A DNA stretch of 64,000 nt from Paenibacillus sp. FSL H8-0332 (GTDB taxonomy: Bacteria > Bacillota > Bacilli > Paenibacillales > Paenibacillaceae). Below the pieces are notes generated by a model. That model saw nothing but the letters and a program-made list of their open reading frames with translations, had not been told where the DNA came from and did no database searches. A program made the position numbers and the translations under genes. The stretch spans positions 3,286,001 through 3,350,000 of the forward strand of contig NZ_CP150145.1 in NCBI RefSeq assembly GCF_037963835.1, written 5' to 3'. Positions 37,632-46,653 of the stretch are shown here, in pieces. Numbering within the stretch: position 1 is the first letter of the stretch; the number at the start of each line of letters is the position of its first letter.

Positions 37632-38999
37632 ATGTTTGTACTGAAAAGGTATGAATGCTCCATCAGCATCAGGGTTCTCGTCTTCATGATTCTAGGCATG
37701 TTAATCTGCTCCTTCAATCATGACACCGTTGTAAGCGCAGACATGAGCGCCGGAGTCCTTCCGCTCCAGCCCATCATCGATTCAGCTAGTGACGGAGAGT
37801 TCATCACCCTGGCTCCGGGAACCTATTCGGGTCCGGTCCGGCTGGATAAGCGATTGACGATTAACGGCAACGGTAAAGCGATCCTGCTGCATACGGCTAA
37901 GGACGAACAGGCGGCGGTGCTGATCCTTGCAGACGGTGTAAAGCTTGAGAATCTGAAGATTCAGCAGAATAACGACGGGGAAGCGGCGGCTGTACGTGTT
38001 GAAGCGGACAGGGTCACCCTGAAGGGGCTAGTGATTCATTCGGCAGGGTACGGAATACTGCTGCGTGAAGCCGATGGCGGGGTGATCTCGGACAATAAGC
38101 TAAGCTGGTTCATCCCCAAAGGAGAAACACCGGGAACGAGAGGCAACGGGATCGATCTTTATAACTCTCACGGCGCTGTAATCCGGGGCAACGGCATCGC
38201 TTATCTGCGGGATGGCATCTATCTGGAGAACAGCCGCAATACGGTGGTGGATCAGAACAAGCTCTCTTATCTGCGGTACGGGGTCCATTGCATGTACATT
38301 AACGGCTCCAAGGTCACTAACAACACCGGGGAATACAACATTACCGGAGCAATGGTAATGGGCGTAACCGATGTGGTGGTGTCGGGGAACTCCTTCCGCA
38401 AGCAGAACCGGAATGTGCACTCACAGGGGATTCTGCTCTACGATGTACGAAATTCCGCGATTATGAACAACCGGGTGGAAGGCAACCGGGTGGGGATTTA
38501 CATGCAGCAGTCCTCGGATAACAAGCTGCAGCAGAATCTGGTGCTCCGCAACTATATCGGCGTGCAGTTCGAGAATGCAGAAGGCAACCGCTTTGAGCGT
38601 AACGGGTTTGTTGCGAACGTCATTGAGGCCCAGGCCACAGCCAGCAGGGACAATGAGATGAACGGGAATTACTGGGACGCCTTTGGCGGACTGGATCTCA
38701 CGGGGGATGGGGTCAGCGACCTGAAGTATGCGATCAACCCTTTCTATCAGCAATTGGTGGCGGGGAATGCAGCGTATCAGCTTTTTTTCCAGTCACCGGG
38801 GATGACGTTCCTGAGCGATATGTACACCGGCGGTTCGGCAGGGTGGTCCACCGATTCAGCGCCGCTCATGCAGCTTGAGGCAGGTACGGTTAGCCCGGAT
38901 CAGGCGGCAGGGGGACAGGGCACGGTCATGGTAGCAGGCTGGCTGCTGCTGTTCCTATCCGTAATTACAATCATATACTTGGGGGTATTGCGATTATGA
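37632..38999 (+). CDS. nosD: NosD-like periplasmic/exocytoplasmic beta-helix protein
   Basis: 455 residues: N-terminal signal (VLVFMILGMLICSFNHDTVVSA), a right-handed parallel beta-helix of NosD/CASH repeats (e.g. GNGIDLYNSHGAVIRGNGI, GIYMQQSSDNKLQQNLVL), and a C-terminal TM helix (VAGWLLLFLSVITIIYLGVL). NosD works with the NosFY ABC transporter to mature the copper centre of nitrous oxide reductase. Starts ATG 37632 after GTGGGGGTG. First gene of a five-gene overlapped operon. Confidence 0.88.
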   Translation: MFVLKRYECSISIRVLVFMILGMLICSFNHDTVVSADMSAGVLPLQPIIDSASDGEFITLAPGTYSGPVRLDKRLTINGNGKAILLHTAKDEQAAVLILADGVKLENLKIQQNNDGEAAAVRVEADRVTLKGLVIHSAGYGILLREADGGVISDNKLSWFIPKGETPGTRGNGIDLYNSHGAVIRGNGIAYLRDGIYLENSRNTVVDQNKLSYLRYGVHCMYINGSKVTNNTGEYNITGAMVMGVTDVVVSGNSFRKQNRNVHSQGILLYDVRNSAIMNNRVEGNRVGIYMQQSSDNKLQQNLVLRNYIGVQFENAEGNRFERNGFVANVIEAQATASRDNEMNGNYWDAFGGLDLTGDGVSDLKYAINPFYQQLVAGNAAYQLFFQSPGMTFLSDMYTGGSAGWSTDSAPLMQLEAGTVSPDQAAGGQGTVMVAGWLLLFLSVITIIYLGVLRL

Positions 39000-39544
39000 A
39001 ACGATGGAGTCTGGTCTTGATGGTAGCAATGAGTCTGGTGATCCTCGCGGCCTGCGGGCAGAAGAAATACGAGCCGGTAGCGATTAATGAAGATGTCGAT
39101 ATCTGTGTGGTCTGCAATATGCAGGTGAAGGATGATGCTTTCGCCACTCAGCTAACGACCAAGGACGGCAAGAATTACAAGTTCGACGATATCGGCTGCA
39201 TGAATGAGTGGAAGACCAGCAATGGCACGGAGCAGATCGGTATGGATTATGTCCGCGACTATAACGACAAGAGCTGGATTGAATTCAGCAAGGCGAGCTA
39301 TGTGTATGACGCTTCTCTGCGTACACCGATGGCTTATGGAGTGATCAGCTTCAAGGACAAGGCGGCAGCAGAAGCATTCGTGAAGGAGCAGGCGCTAGGC
39401 ACTGTGCTGACCGCCGGAGAGCTGGCCTCCCATGAATGGAAGCAGAACAAGGATATGATGAACATGGACATGCAGAGCGGGGAAGGTCATATGGAGGAGC
39501 ATAGCTCAGAGGAAGGCAAGCATTCCGAAGAGACGAATATGTGA
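38996..39544 (+). CDS. nosL: NosL-like copper-binding lipoprotein
   Basis: 182 residues. Lipoprotein signal with Cys20 (LVILAAC), then the NosL signature DICVVCNMQV (Cys37, Cys40, Met42) for Cu(I) binding, and DDIGCMNEWK. Unusual acidic His/Met-rich tail of ~30 residues (NKDMMNMDMQSGEGHMEEHS), probably extra copper ligands. ATGA overlap with nosD. Acts outside the membrane as copper chaperone for the NosDFY-dependent target. Confidence 0.92.
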   Translation: MKRWSLVLMVAMSLVILAACGQKKYEPVAINEDVDICVVCNMQVKDDAFATQLTTKDGKNYKFDDIGCMNEWKTSNGTEQIGMDYVRDYNDKSWIEFSKASYVYDASLRTPMAYGVISFKDKAAAEAFVKEQALGTVLTAGELASHEWKQNKDMMNMDMQSGEGHMEEHSSEEGKHSEETNM

Positions 39545-40368
39545 GTATGGCTGACATCCTGCATATCGCCCGCAGAGAGCTTAAGATGGGCTTCCGCAAC
39601 CCGTGGGCCTATTCCTTCCTGGCCTTGTTCTGTACCTTCAGTCTCGGGCTGCTGCTGATCCATGCGAATAACGTGGTCGAAGGCTATACGGCTGTTACGG
39701 GCTCCATGCTGAGCCTGATTCTGTATCTTTTGCCGCTGATGACGTTATTTCTGGGCTCCTTCTCACTGACCTCCGAACGGGAAGACGGAAGCTGGCAGCT
39801 CTTATCCACCTATCCCATTGGAACCTTATCCTTCGTTCTGGGAAAATACACCGGGCTAGCCGCTGTCCTGCTGACGATTGTAGCGTTTGGTTACGGGCTG
39901 ATGGGGCTGGTCAGCGGCCTGCTCGGGATGGCTTTTGCGGCGGATACTTACTTCCTGTTCCTGGCCTTCTCGGCAGGTCTGGTCTTACTGTTCCTGACCC
40001 TTGCCCTCTTCATCGGCTCGTTATCCCGCAACCGCTGGCAGGCCTTGACGATCTCCGTAGCGGTCTGGTTCTTCGCCGTAATCGGCTGGCCGACATTCCT
40101 GATCGCAGGCCTCGGCCTGCTCCCGTATCTCTGGATCAAGCCAGCGCTGATTGTGCTGACGATGCTTAATCCGGCTGAGCTGGTGCGCCTGTTCGTGGTG
40201 GTGAAGCTGGGCGGAGGGTCGGTTCTGGGGCCGGAATATTATCAGTGGGTGGAATGGATTAGCCGCCCGGGCGGCAGCCTGCTGTTCCTCGGGGTCTGCG
40301 CTGCCTGGGTGCTGCTGTCCATCTTAGCGGTATATTGGATCTGGGAGAGGGGGCGTTCCCGTGGATAA
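39541..40368 (+). CDS. nosY: NosY-like ABC permease
   Basis: 275 residues with six membrane helices, ABC-2 type: starts ADILHIARRELKMGFRNPWAYSFLALFC and has LTSEREDGSWQLLSTYPIG, the NosY-family loop. GTG 39541 overlaps the nosL stop; ATG 39547 is an equally possible start. Pairs with the NosF ATPase encoded next. Confidence 0.88.
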   Translation: MSMADILHIARRELKMGFRNPWAYSFLALFCTFSLGLLLIHANNVVEGYTAVTGSMLSLILYLLPLMTLFLGSFSLTSEREDGSWQLLSTYPIGTLSFVLGKYTGLAAVLLTIVAFGYGLMGLVSGLLGMAFAADTYFLFLAFSAGLVLLFLTLALFIGSLSRNRWQALTISVAVWFFAVIGWPTFLIAGLGLLPYLWIKPALIVLTMLNPAELVRLFVVVKLGGGSVLGPEYYQWVEWISRPGGSLLFLGVCAAWVLLSILAVYWIWERGRSRG

Positions 40369-41080
40369 TCCGCTAATTCAGGTGAAAGAGATTACCAAGG
40401 TCATAGGGCGGCAAACACTGGTCGAAGAGATCAGCTTCCAGGTTCCCGGCGGCAGCATACTTGCCCTGTGCGGCGGGAATGGAGCTGGCAAAAGCACGGT
40501 GCTGCGGATGGTAGCTGGCATTCTACAGCCGACTTCAGGCGAAATTACGGTGAACGGGCTGAAGTGGAAGCAATCCCGCAAGCGCTTTTCCATGCAGATC
40601 GGCTATATGCCGGATGATTATCAGTTCAGCCACGGGCTGTCTGCGGAAGAGCTGCTGAATTTCTGGGCGGCGCTGCGCCGGATTCCCAGACGCAAACAGC
40701 GGGTAGAGGAGGTGCTGGCTCTAGTCGGACTTGCGGATAAGCGCAACAGCCTGGTGACCACCTTCTCCAAGGGGATGCGCCAGCGTGTACTGTTCGCGCA
40801 AGCGCTGCTGGCGAAGCCGCCGCTCCTGATTATGGATGAGCCGACTAACGGGCTGGACCCGTTCTGGATGAACGAATTCGTGAAGCTGCTGCAGGGCATC
40901 CGGGAAGAGGGGCATACCGTTCTCTTTTCCACTCATCAGCTGGAGATTGCCGATCGGGTGGCCGATCAGATTGTCTTCTTGAATCAGGGCAAGCATGTGG
41001 GGTCAGGCACTACGGCAGAGATCCGTGCAGAGTTCGGTTCGCTGTACGCCGCCTTTCACCATAGTCTGGGGCTGGGATGA
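40361..41080 (+). CDS. nosF: NosF-like ABC ATPase
   Basis: 239 residues. Walker A GGNGAGKST, signature FSKGMRQRV (variant LSGGQ typical of NosF/ABC-2 ATPases), Walker B LLIMDEPTNGLDP, H-loop STHQ. GTG start overlaps the nosY stop by 8 bp with GAGAGGGGG upstream. Powers NosY; couples to NosD/NosL for copper-site assembly. Confidence 0.9.
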   Translation: MDNPLIQVKEITKVIGRQTLVEEISFQVPGGSILALCGGNGAGKSTVLRMVAGILQPTSGEITVNGLKWKQSRKRFSMQIGYMPDDYQFSHGLSAEELLNFWAALRRIPRRKQRVEEVLALVGLADKRNSLVTTFSKGMRQRVLFAQALLAKPPLLIMDEPTNGLDPFWMNEFVKLLQGIREEGHTVLFSTHQLEIADRVADQIVFLNQGKHVGSGTTAEIRAEFGSLYAAFHHSLGLG

Positions 41081-41601
41081 AGCTGCGCCGGATCGTTACT
41101 CTGCTGATTATTGCTGCTGCCTGTGCTGCCGGAATCTGGGTGTATCTTCAGCAGTCCAGCCAACCTCCGGCCGGGAGAATGACCACAGGTGCTTCGGCTC
41201 CGGCGTTCGAGGCGGTAACCTTGCAGGGTGAGAAGGTGAGTCTCAGTGAATACAAGGGCCGGGTCGTGCTCCTTAACTTCTGGGCGACCTGGTGCAAGCC
41301 CTGTATGCGGGAAATGCCGCTGTTGAATGAACTAAGCCAATCCGCAGAGCTTCCAGTCGAGACCTTGTTCGTGAACGCAGGAGAATCCAAGGGGACGGTA
41401 TCGGAGTATATGGCGGAGCAGCAGTTCACTTTTCCCGTAATTATCGATGTTACCGGAAGAATATCGGCCTCGTATAGCGTCAATGCACTGCCGTCAACTT
41501 ATATCATCAATAAGGCGGGCGAGATAAGCAAAGTCGTGGTCGGAGAGATCGGTGATCTCGATACGCTCAAGCAATGGCTGGTTGAGGCCGGAGCAGAATA
41601 A
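41077..41601 (+). CDS. TlpA/ResA-type membrane-anchored thioredoxin
   Basis: 174 residues: uncleaved signal anchor (IVTLLIIAAACAAGIWVYL), AhpC/TSA-type thioredoxin fold and WCKPC active site (Cys73, Cys76). Starts with an ATGA overlap to nosF. Probably keeps copper-ligand cysteines of NosL or the target enzyme reduced on the outer face of the membrane, as TlpA/ScoI systems do for cytochrome oxidase. Confidence 0.9.
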   Translation: MKLRRIVTLLIIAAACAAGIWVYLQQSSQPPAGRMTTGASAPAFEAVTLQGEKVSLSEYKGRVVLLNFWATWCKPCMREMPLLNELSQSAELPVETLFVNAGESKGTVSEYMAEQQFTFPVIIDVTGRISASYSVNALPSTYIINKAGEISKVVVGEIGDLDTLKQWLVEAGAE

Positions 41602-41628
41602 AGAAGGGGATATTCTATTCTAAATACA

Positions 41629-41676
41629 GCCTCCGCCTGCCGGGAAGATGCTTCTGGTGCAGGCGGAGGTTTTTAA
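41629..41676 (+). terminator. Terminator of the nos-type operon
   Basis: Perfect 11-bp stem CCTCCGCCTGC / GCAGGCGGAGG followed by TTTTTAAAA. Confidence 0.92.
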
Positions 41677-41750
41677 AACCATAAAAAGAAAAATTATTTC
41701 TTTTTTTATTTTATTTTAGAAAAATTACTTTATTTTAATCCAAATTCTGC

Positions 41751-41756
41751 TATACT
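41751..41756 (+). promoter_or_regulatory. Candidate -10 of the amino-sugar operon
   Basis: TATACT at 41751 after an extremely A/T-rich 70-bp stretch (41690-41745), which could act as an UP-like element. No clear -35. About 80 bp before the binding-protein GTG. Confidence 0.4.
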
Positions 41757-41837
41757 CTATGCCAAGAGGGAGCATTAGTCAGGAATCCTGACGCGGGAAG
41801 GGCGCTCGCTTACACTTAATCTGAGGGGGAATGTGGT

Positions 41838-43160
41838 GTGGGAACTAACAGAAAGGGCTTCACAGTATCGCTGCTGCTGACCATGTCTATGCTGCTTGCG
41901 GCTTGCGGAGGAAATGGCAATACGAAGGGGACACCGGATGCCGGAAGCACCGGAGCACCCGGCACGGGCGCTGAAGCTACGGCTGCGGCGGAGCCGGTGA
42001 AGCTTGAATTCTGGACGATTGCACTTCAGCCTACGTTCAATGATTACTTCAATAATCTGATTACCCAGTATGAGGGCAGCCACCCCGGGGTGACGGTAGA
42101 GTGGAAGGACTATCCCTATGATGCAATCTCGCAGCGGCTGTTGACTAGTACAGCGAGCGGCAAGAGTCCCGATGTCGTGAATCTGAACACCGAGTTCGCC
42201 AGCCAGTTAGGCAGTAAGGGAGCGCTGCTGAATCTGAACGAGTACCTGACGGATGAGCAGGCGAAGAGTTATTTCGAGGGGATTTATAATTCTACGGTAT
42301 TCGATGGCAAGGCTTACGCGCTTCCCTGGTACACAGGCACTGAGGTGCTGTTCATGAACAAAAAGCTGGTGGAGAAGGCCGGTCTCGACCCGGCGAACCC
42401 GCCGCAGACCCGCGAGGAGCTGGTGGAGTGGGCGCGTCAGGTTCATGAGAAGACCGGAGCAGCCGGGTATGCCCAGCAGCTGGTCTCCAAGCTGTTCCCG
42501 ATCGACGGAATCCAGATCCTGAATGAAGACAAGACGGCTGCGGCCTTCAATACGCCGGAAGCCGAGGCAATGATTACCCAGATACGCGACCTGATGAAGG
42601 AAGGGGTAGTGCTGAAGGAGGACGCGGATTTCAGCAAGCAGATTCAGTATTTCTCCGGTGAGCAGGTAGCTTTCCAGTTGTCCGGCCCAACGTTCATTAA
42701 CTTCATCAAGACCTCTGCGCCGGATGTCTACAAGAACACCATTGCGGTCCCGCTGCCGACAGGCAAGGCGAACCTGCGTCTCTCTAATTCGATGAATCTG
42801 GTCGTGCCGCAGAAGTCGAAGAACCCGCAGCAGGCGGTGGAATTCGCTGCCTTCCTTACGAATGCCGAGAACCAGACAGCCTTCTCCAAGGTGGCCAACA
42901 CACTGCCGTCAAGCAAGGCTTCGATTCAGGACCCGTTCTTCACCGACTCTGACGGCTCACTCGAAGCCGAAGCCAAGGTAGCCTCCTCGCAAAGTCTCGA
43001 TAAGGCTACCGATTATATGGTCGGCGTCCCAAGCGCCGCAGATATCAACTCTGCGCTGGCGCGGGGGCTGCAGGAGATTCTGATGAACGGCGCAGATATC
43101 AAGGAGACACTGAACAAGGTAGAGAAGGAAGTCAATAATATTATCAGTCAGGGTTCCTAA
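41838..43160 (+). CDS. Sugar ABC transporter binding lipoprotein (CUT1)
   Basis: 440 residues from GTG 41838 with GAGGGGGA seven bases upstream. Lipobox LLAAC (Cys at about residue 24), Gly/Thr/Ala linker, then SBP_bac_1 fold: VEWKDYPYDAISQRLLTSTASGKSPDVVNLNTEF and ALPWYTGTEVLFMNKKL. Size and text match UgpB/MalE-type proteins. Context (GH84, NanE, ROK kinase) points to GlcNAc- or ManNAc-containing oligosaccharides as ligand. Confidence 0.92.
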   Translation: MGTNRKGFTVSLLLTMSMLLAACGGNGNTKGTPDAGSTGAPGTGAEATAAAEPVKLEFWTIALQPTFNDYFNNLITQYEGSHPGVTVEWKDYPYDAISQRLLTSTASGKSPDVVNLNTEFASQLGSKGALLNLNEYLTDEQAKSYFEGIYNSTVFDGKAYALPWYTGTEVLFMNKKLVEKAGLDPANPPQTREELVEWARQVHEKTGAAGYAQQLVSKLFPIDGIQILNEDKTAAAFNTPEAEAMITQIRDLMKEGVVLKEDADFSKQIQYFSGEQVAFQLSGPTFINFIKTSAPDVYKNTIAVPLPTGKANLRLSNSMNLVVPQKSKNPQQAVEFAAFLTNAENQTAFSKVANTLPSSKASIQDPFFTDSDGSLEAEAKVASSQSLDKATDYMVGVPSAADINSALARGLQEILMNGADIKETLNKVEKEVNNIISQGS

Positions 43161-43198
43161 GCTGCAGAAGCATAGCTGATAAGGGGGAGGTGTAGCGG

Positions 43199-44080
43199 GT
43201 GTACAAGGGGTTTCGGTCTGAATCTTTTACCGCATGGGCGTTTATGGCGCCTGGGCTGCTGTTTTTGGCGGTATTTACCTTTTGGCCGATTATTTACGGC
43301 ATACCGCTCTCGTTGACAGATTATTCTGTCATTACCGAGACGAAGTATGTAGGTCTGGACAACTTCACCCGGGCCTTCCAGGATCATAATTTCCTGATTT
43401 CACTGTGGAATTCACTGGTCTATGTGCTGATTGTGCCGGTGATCCAGATCATTTCAATCTTAATGGCTATTCTGGTCAACAGCCGGATTCCTGGAGTCAA
43501 AATGTTCCGGGCCGCCTACTATATACCGGTCGTGACCTCGATGGTTGCGGTGGCGCTGATCTGGAGCTGGCTGCTCGGCAATAACGGAGTTGTCAATTAC
43601 CTGCTGCTGAAGGCAGGGATTATCAGCGAACAGGTCTCCTGGCTGTCCACGAGCAGCACGGCGCTGTATGTTCTAATGTTCATTACGATGTGGAAAGGCC
43701 TCGGCTATTACATGATGCTCTATCTGGCCGGGCTTCAGGGCATTCCGGCAGATCTTTACGAGGCTGCAAGGGTGGACGGGGCAGGGCCGCTGCGGCTGAT
43801 TGTACATGTGACGCTGCCGCTGCTGCGCCCGCATATTCTGTTCTGCACGCTGATCTCGGTGATGGGCGCGATCCGGGTGTTCGATGAGGTCTATATTCTG
43901 ACCAAGGGCGGACCGGGGACGTCTACATTAACTTCAAGCGTCTATATTTTTCAAAAAGGGCTGGAGCAGTTCAACTTCGGCTATGCCTCGGCGCTCGGGC
44001 TGATCGTCAGTCTGATGGTGGGAGCGCTTAGTGTACTCGTATTCAGATTGAACCGGAAAGGCGGGGTGAATTCCTATTGA
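43199..44080 (+). CDS. CUT1 ABC permease, MalF/UgpA type
   Basis: 293 residues, six membrane helices. AWAFMAPGLLFLAVFTFWPIIYGIPLSLTDY start and EAA loop EAARVDGAGPLRLIVHVTLPLLRP. GTG with GGGGGAGG eight bases upstream. Pairs with the next permease and the preceding lipoprotein. Confidence 0.93.
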   Translation: MYKGFRSESFTAWAFMAPGLLFLAVFTFWPIIYGIPLSLTDYSVITETKYVGLDNFTRAFQDHNFLISLWNSLVYVLIVPVIQIISILMAILVNSRIPGVKMFRAAYYIPVVTSMVAVALIWSWLLGNNGVVNYLLLKAGIISEQVSWLSTSSTALYVLMFITMWKGLGYYMMLYLAGLQGIPADLYEAARVDGAGPLRLIVHVTLPLLRPHILFCTLISVMGAIRVFDEVYILTKGGPGTSTLTSSVYIFQKGLEQFNFGYASALGLIVSLMVGALSVLVFRLNRKGGVNSY

Positions 44081-44898
44081 TGCCGCGTAGCTTGCGTGTT
44101 CTAATCACTTATCTACTGCTGATCCTGCTTGCCCTGTTCATGATGGGGCCGTTCCTGTGGCTGCTCAGCGTCTCGCTGATGCCGGGGCGCAACGTGTTTG
44201 CGAACCCGCCGGCCATTCTGCCCACCTTCATTGCGTTCGATAACTATGTGCAGGTGTGGAACTTCATGAATTTTCCGCGTTACATTCTGAATACGGTCAT
44301 CATCACGCTGCTGGGAGTCGTGTTCAACATTATTCTATCCTGTCTGACGGCTTATCCGCTGGCGGCCTTCCGGTTCAAGGGCCGGAGCCTGGTCTTCACG
44401 CTGCTGATCTCGACCATGATTATTCCGTCGGCCACCGCTATGATTGTGCATTATCTGACGATTCAGGCTTTTCAGCTGGGCAATACGTTCTTCGGTGTTG
44501 TTCTTCCGGCAGCGGTGTCCGTGTTCAATATCTTCCTGATGCGGCAGACGTTCCTGGGTATTCCGGCAGATATCCGGGATTCGGGTAAAATGGACGGAGC
44601 CTCCGAGCTGCGCATCTTCATTCAACTGGTCATGCCGCTCGTCAAGCCGGGGATTGCGGTGATTGGATTGCTGGAGGTCATGGCATTCTGGAACAACTTC
44701 CTGTGGCCGATTGTCGTCCTGGATGACCCGGAGAAGTATCCGCTCGCCGCAGCCCTGACGTATCTGAACGGGCAATTCTCCTATAACTTCGGCTGGATTG
44801 CCGCTGGAACCATGATCTCGGTGCTGCCGATCATCCTCGTGTTCCTGTTCACGCAGAAGTATTATATGGAAGGGATTGCCGGCGCGATAAAAGGCTAA
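44080..44898 (+). CDS. CUT1 ABC permease, MalG/UgpE type
   Basis: 272 residues, six membrane helices. EAA-like loop RDSGKMDGASELRIFIQLVMPLVKPG and the MalG-type end KYYMEGIAGAIKG. ATG overlaps the previous stop as TGATG; a TTG three bases earlier is possible. No ATPase gene follows, so a shared MsmK-like ATPase is implied. Confidence 0.93.
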   Translation: MPRSLRVLITYLLLILLALFMMGPFLWLLSVSLMPGRNVFANPPAILPTFIAFDNYVQVWNFMNFPRYILNTVIITLLGVVFNIILSCLTAYPLAAFRFKGRSLVFTLLISTMIIPSATAMIVHYLTIQAFQLGNTFFGVVLPAAVSVFNIFLMRQTFLGIPADIRDSGKMDGASELRIFIQLVMPLVKPGIAVIGLLEVMAFWNNFLWPIVVLDDPEKYPLAAALTYLNGQFSYNFGWIAAGTMISVLPIILVFLFTQKYYMEGIAGAIKG

Positions 44899-44916
44899 CT
44901 AAGGAGGCATAACTCA

Positions 44917-46653
44917 ATGGGGATTTCGTTACGGGACTGCCAATATCTGTTCCGCGACTATTATACGCAAGGGAAAGAGCTGGTGGTAGAGGGTTCGCAG
45001 CTTCGCTGTGAGCTGGCTTCACGTTATGCGATGAATCAGGATGTAAACGGGCTGCTTGCTGAAGGCGGAGACATCGTAATTCTGGAACCGGCCGGACCGG
45101 GCGTAGCCACCTCCGATAAGGGGAATGCGCAGCTGATGCTGGAGTATGACGCCGGGCTTGCTGCGGACGGATACCGGCTGGTAATTGGAGAGGATGCTAA
45201 GCTTGTTGTCGCTGCGTCTAACCGGCGGGGGCTGAAGTACGGGCTGGATGCGCTGAAGCAACTGCTTACTGTGGAGGAGGATTGCTGCCGCCTGCCGGTG
45301 GTTACGGTGGAGGATGAGCCTTCTTTTCCGGTACGGGGCATTATTGAAGGGTTCTATGGCGTGCCATGGAGCTTCGCGGACCGGATGGATTCGGTCAGAT
45401 ATATGAGCGGGCACCGGATGAACGCCTTCATGTACGCGCCGAAGGATGATCCGTATCACCGGAAGCTGTGGCGTGAGCCGTACCCGGACCATGTGTTCAC
45501 CAGGATTCATGACCTTAAGCAGGAATGCGACAAGCATCTGGTGGATTTCTACTATTGTATCAGCCCGGGCAATGATCTGGAATTCCGCAGCAAGGAGGAT
45601 TTCGCTAGGCTGGAAGAGAAGCTGGCCGCGATGATCGCGATTGGAGTACGGCATTTCGCACTGCTGATGGATGACATAGATTATGTGCTCCAAGGCGACA
45701 ACAAGCAGTTCCTGGAGCGCTCCGGGACCGCCCATGCCTATGTGACGAACCGGGTCTATGATTACTTAGCCGGATGTCTGCCGCACTTCACCCTGGCTAT
45801 GTGTCCATCGGAATACTGGTCGTATTGGAATACAGAGTACAAGAAGGATATCCGCGAGCAGCTTCATCCCGCTGTCAAAGTGTTTTGGACCGGCTATTTC
45901 GTCTTCGCTCCGGAGATCGGCCGGGGGCATGCGGAGGATAACTATGGCTATTACGGGCATGAGCTGTGGCTGTGGGACAATATTCCGGTGAATGACTGCG
46001 ATAAGGACCGGCTGTTCCTTGATCCGGTGCGCGGGCGCAGCTCCCGGCTCGGCAGGTACGGGCATACAGCGGTCGTTGCCAATCCGATGAATCAGTGGGA
46101 ATGCTCCAAGATCACGCTTAACACGATGGCCCACTATATGTGGAACAGCGAGCGTTACATGCCGGAGCTGTCCTGGGAGCTGTCCGTGCGTGAATTCGCC
46201 GGGGAGCTTGCGGAGGACATGATGTTTTTCTGCCGTCAGAATCTGAACAGCCGCCTGTATTCCGGCGGCTACCCGGAGCTGGACGATGCGCTGGCGGAGC
46301 GCGATCTGGAGCGGCTGGACGCTTATTTCAGCCGGCTGGAGCAGGCTGCCGTGCGGCTTGGCGGCTTAGAGAATGCCAAGTTCATCGAAGAGGCTGGGCC
46401 ATGGCTGCGCCGTGCCATCGGGGATGCTGTGCTGTGGCGGGCTGTTCGCAGACAGCTGGAGAATACGCCTGGGCCGCTGGCTGGGAAAGATGTGCTTAAG
46501 TGCCTGGAGCGCTGCCGCAGTTATGGTGTGCGGCTCGGAAGTGATCCGGCTGTGCGTGCGGCTGAGGCGCTGGGGATCGAGCTGCCGGAGATGGAGAAGG
46601 AGATCAAGGCAGAGATGAAGGCGGAGACAAAGGAGGAGGACCAGCATGTCTAA
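44917..46653 (+). CDS. GH84 beta-N-acetylhexosaminidase, cytoplasmic
   Basis: 578 residues. N-terminal GH20b/84-like alpha/beta domain (1-130), catalytic TIM barrel beginning VRGIIEGFYGVPWSFADRMD, with the paired catalytic aspartates Asp252-Asp253 (LLMDDID) used in substrate-assisted catalysis, and a helical C-terminal domain. Known GH84 relatives (NagJ, OGA) remove GlcNAc from glycans or proteins. No signal peptide, so it acts on oligosaccharides brought in by the transporter before it. AAGGAGG site. Overlaps the next gene by 8 bp. Confidence 0.92.
   Translation: MGISLRDCQYLFRDYYTQGKELVVEGSQLRCELASRYAMNQDVNGLLAEGGDIVILEPAGPGVATSDKGNAQLMLEYDAGLAADGYRLVIGEDAKLVVAASNRRGLKYGLDALKQLLTVEEDCCRLPVVTVEDEPSFPVRGIIEGFYGVPWSFADRMDSVRYMSGHRMNAFMYAPKDDPYHRKLWREPYPDHVFTRIHDLKQECDKHLVDFYYCISPGNDLEFRSKEDFARLEEKLAAMIAIGVRHFALLMDDIDYVLQGDNKQFLERSGTAHAYVTNRVYDYLAGCLPHFTLAMCPSEYWSYWNTEYKKDIREQLHPAVKVFWTGYFVFAPEIGRGHAEDNYGYYGHELWLWDNIPVNDCDKDRLFLDPVRGRSSRLGRYGHTAVVANPMNQWECSKITLNTMAHYMWNSERYMPELSWELSVREFAGELAEDMMFFCRQNLNSRLYSGGYPELDDALAERDLERLDAYFSRLEQAAVRLGGLENAKFIEEAGPWLRRAIGDAVLWRAVRRQLENTPGPLAGKDVLKCLERCRSYGVRLGSDPAVRAAEALGIELPEMEKEIKAEMKAETKEEDQHV

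Noticed and set aside
37632-38999. Pectate lyase or other polysaccharide lyase (beta-helix fold)
   Set aside because: Gene order with nosL, nosY and nosF plus the C-terminal TM helix favour NosD.
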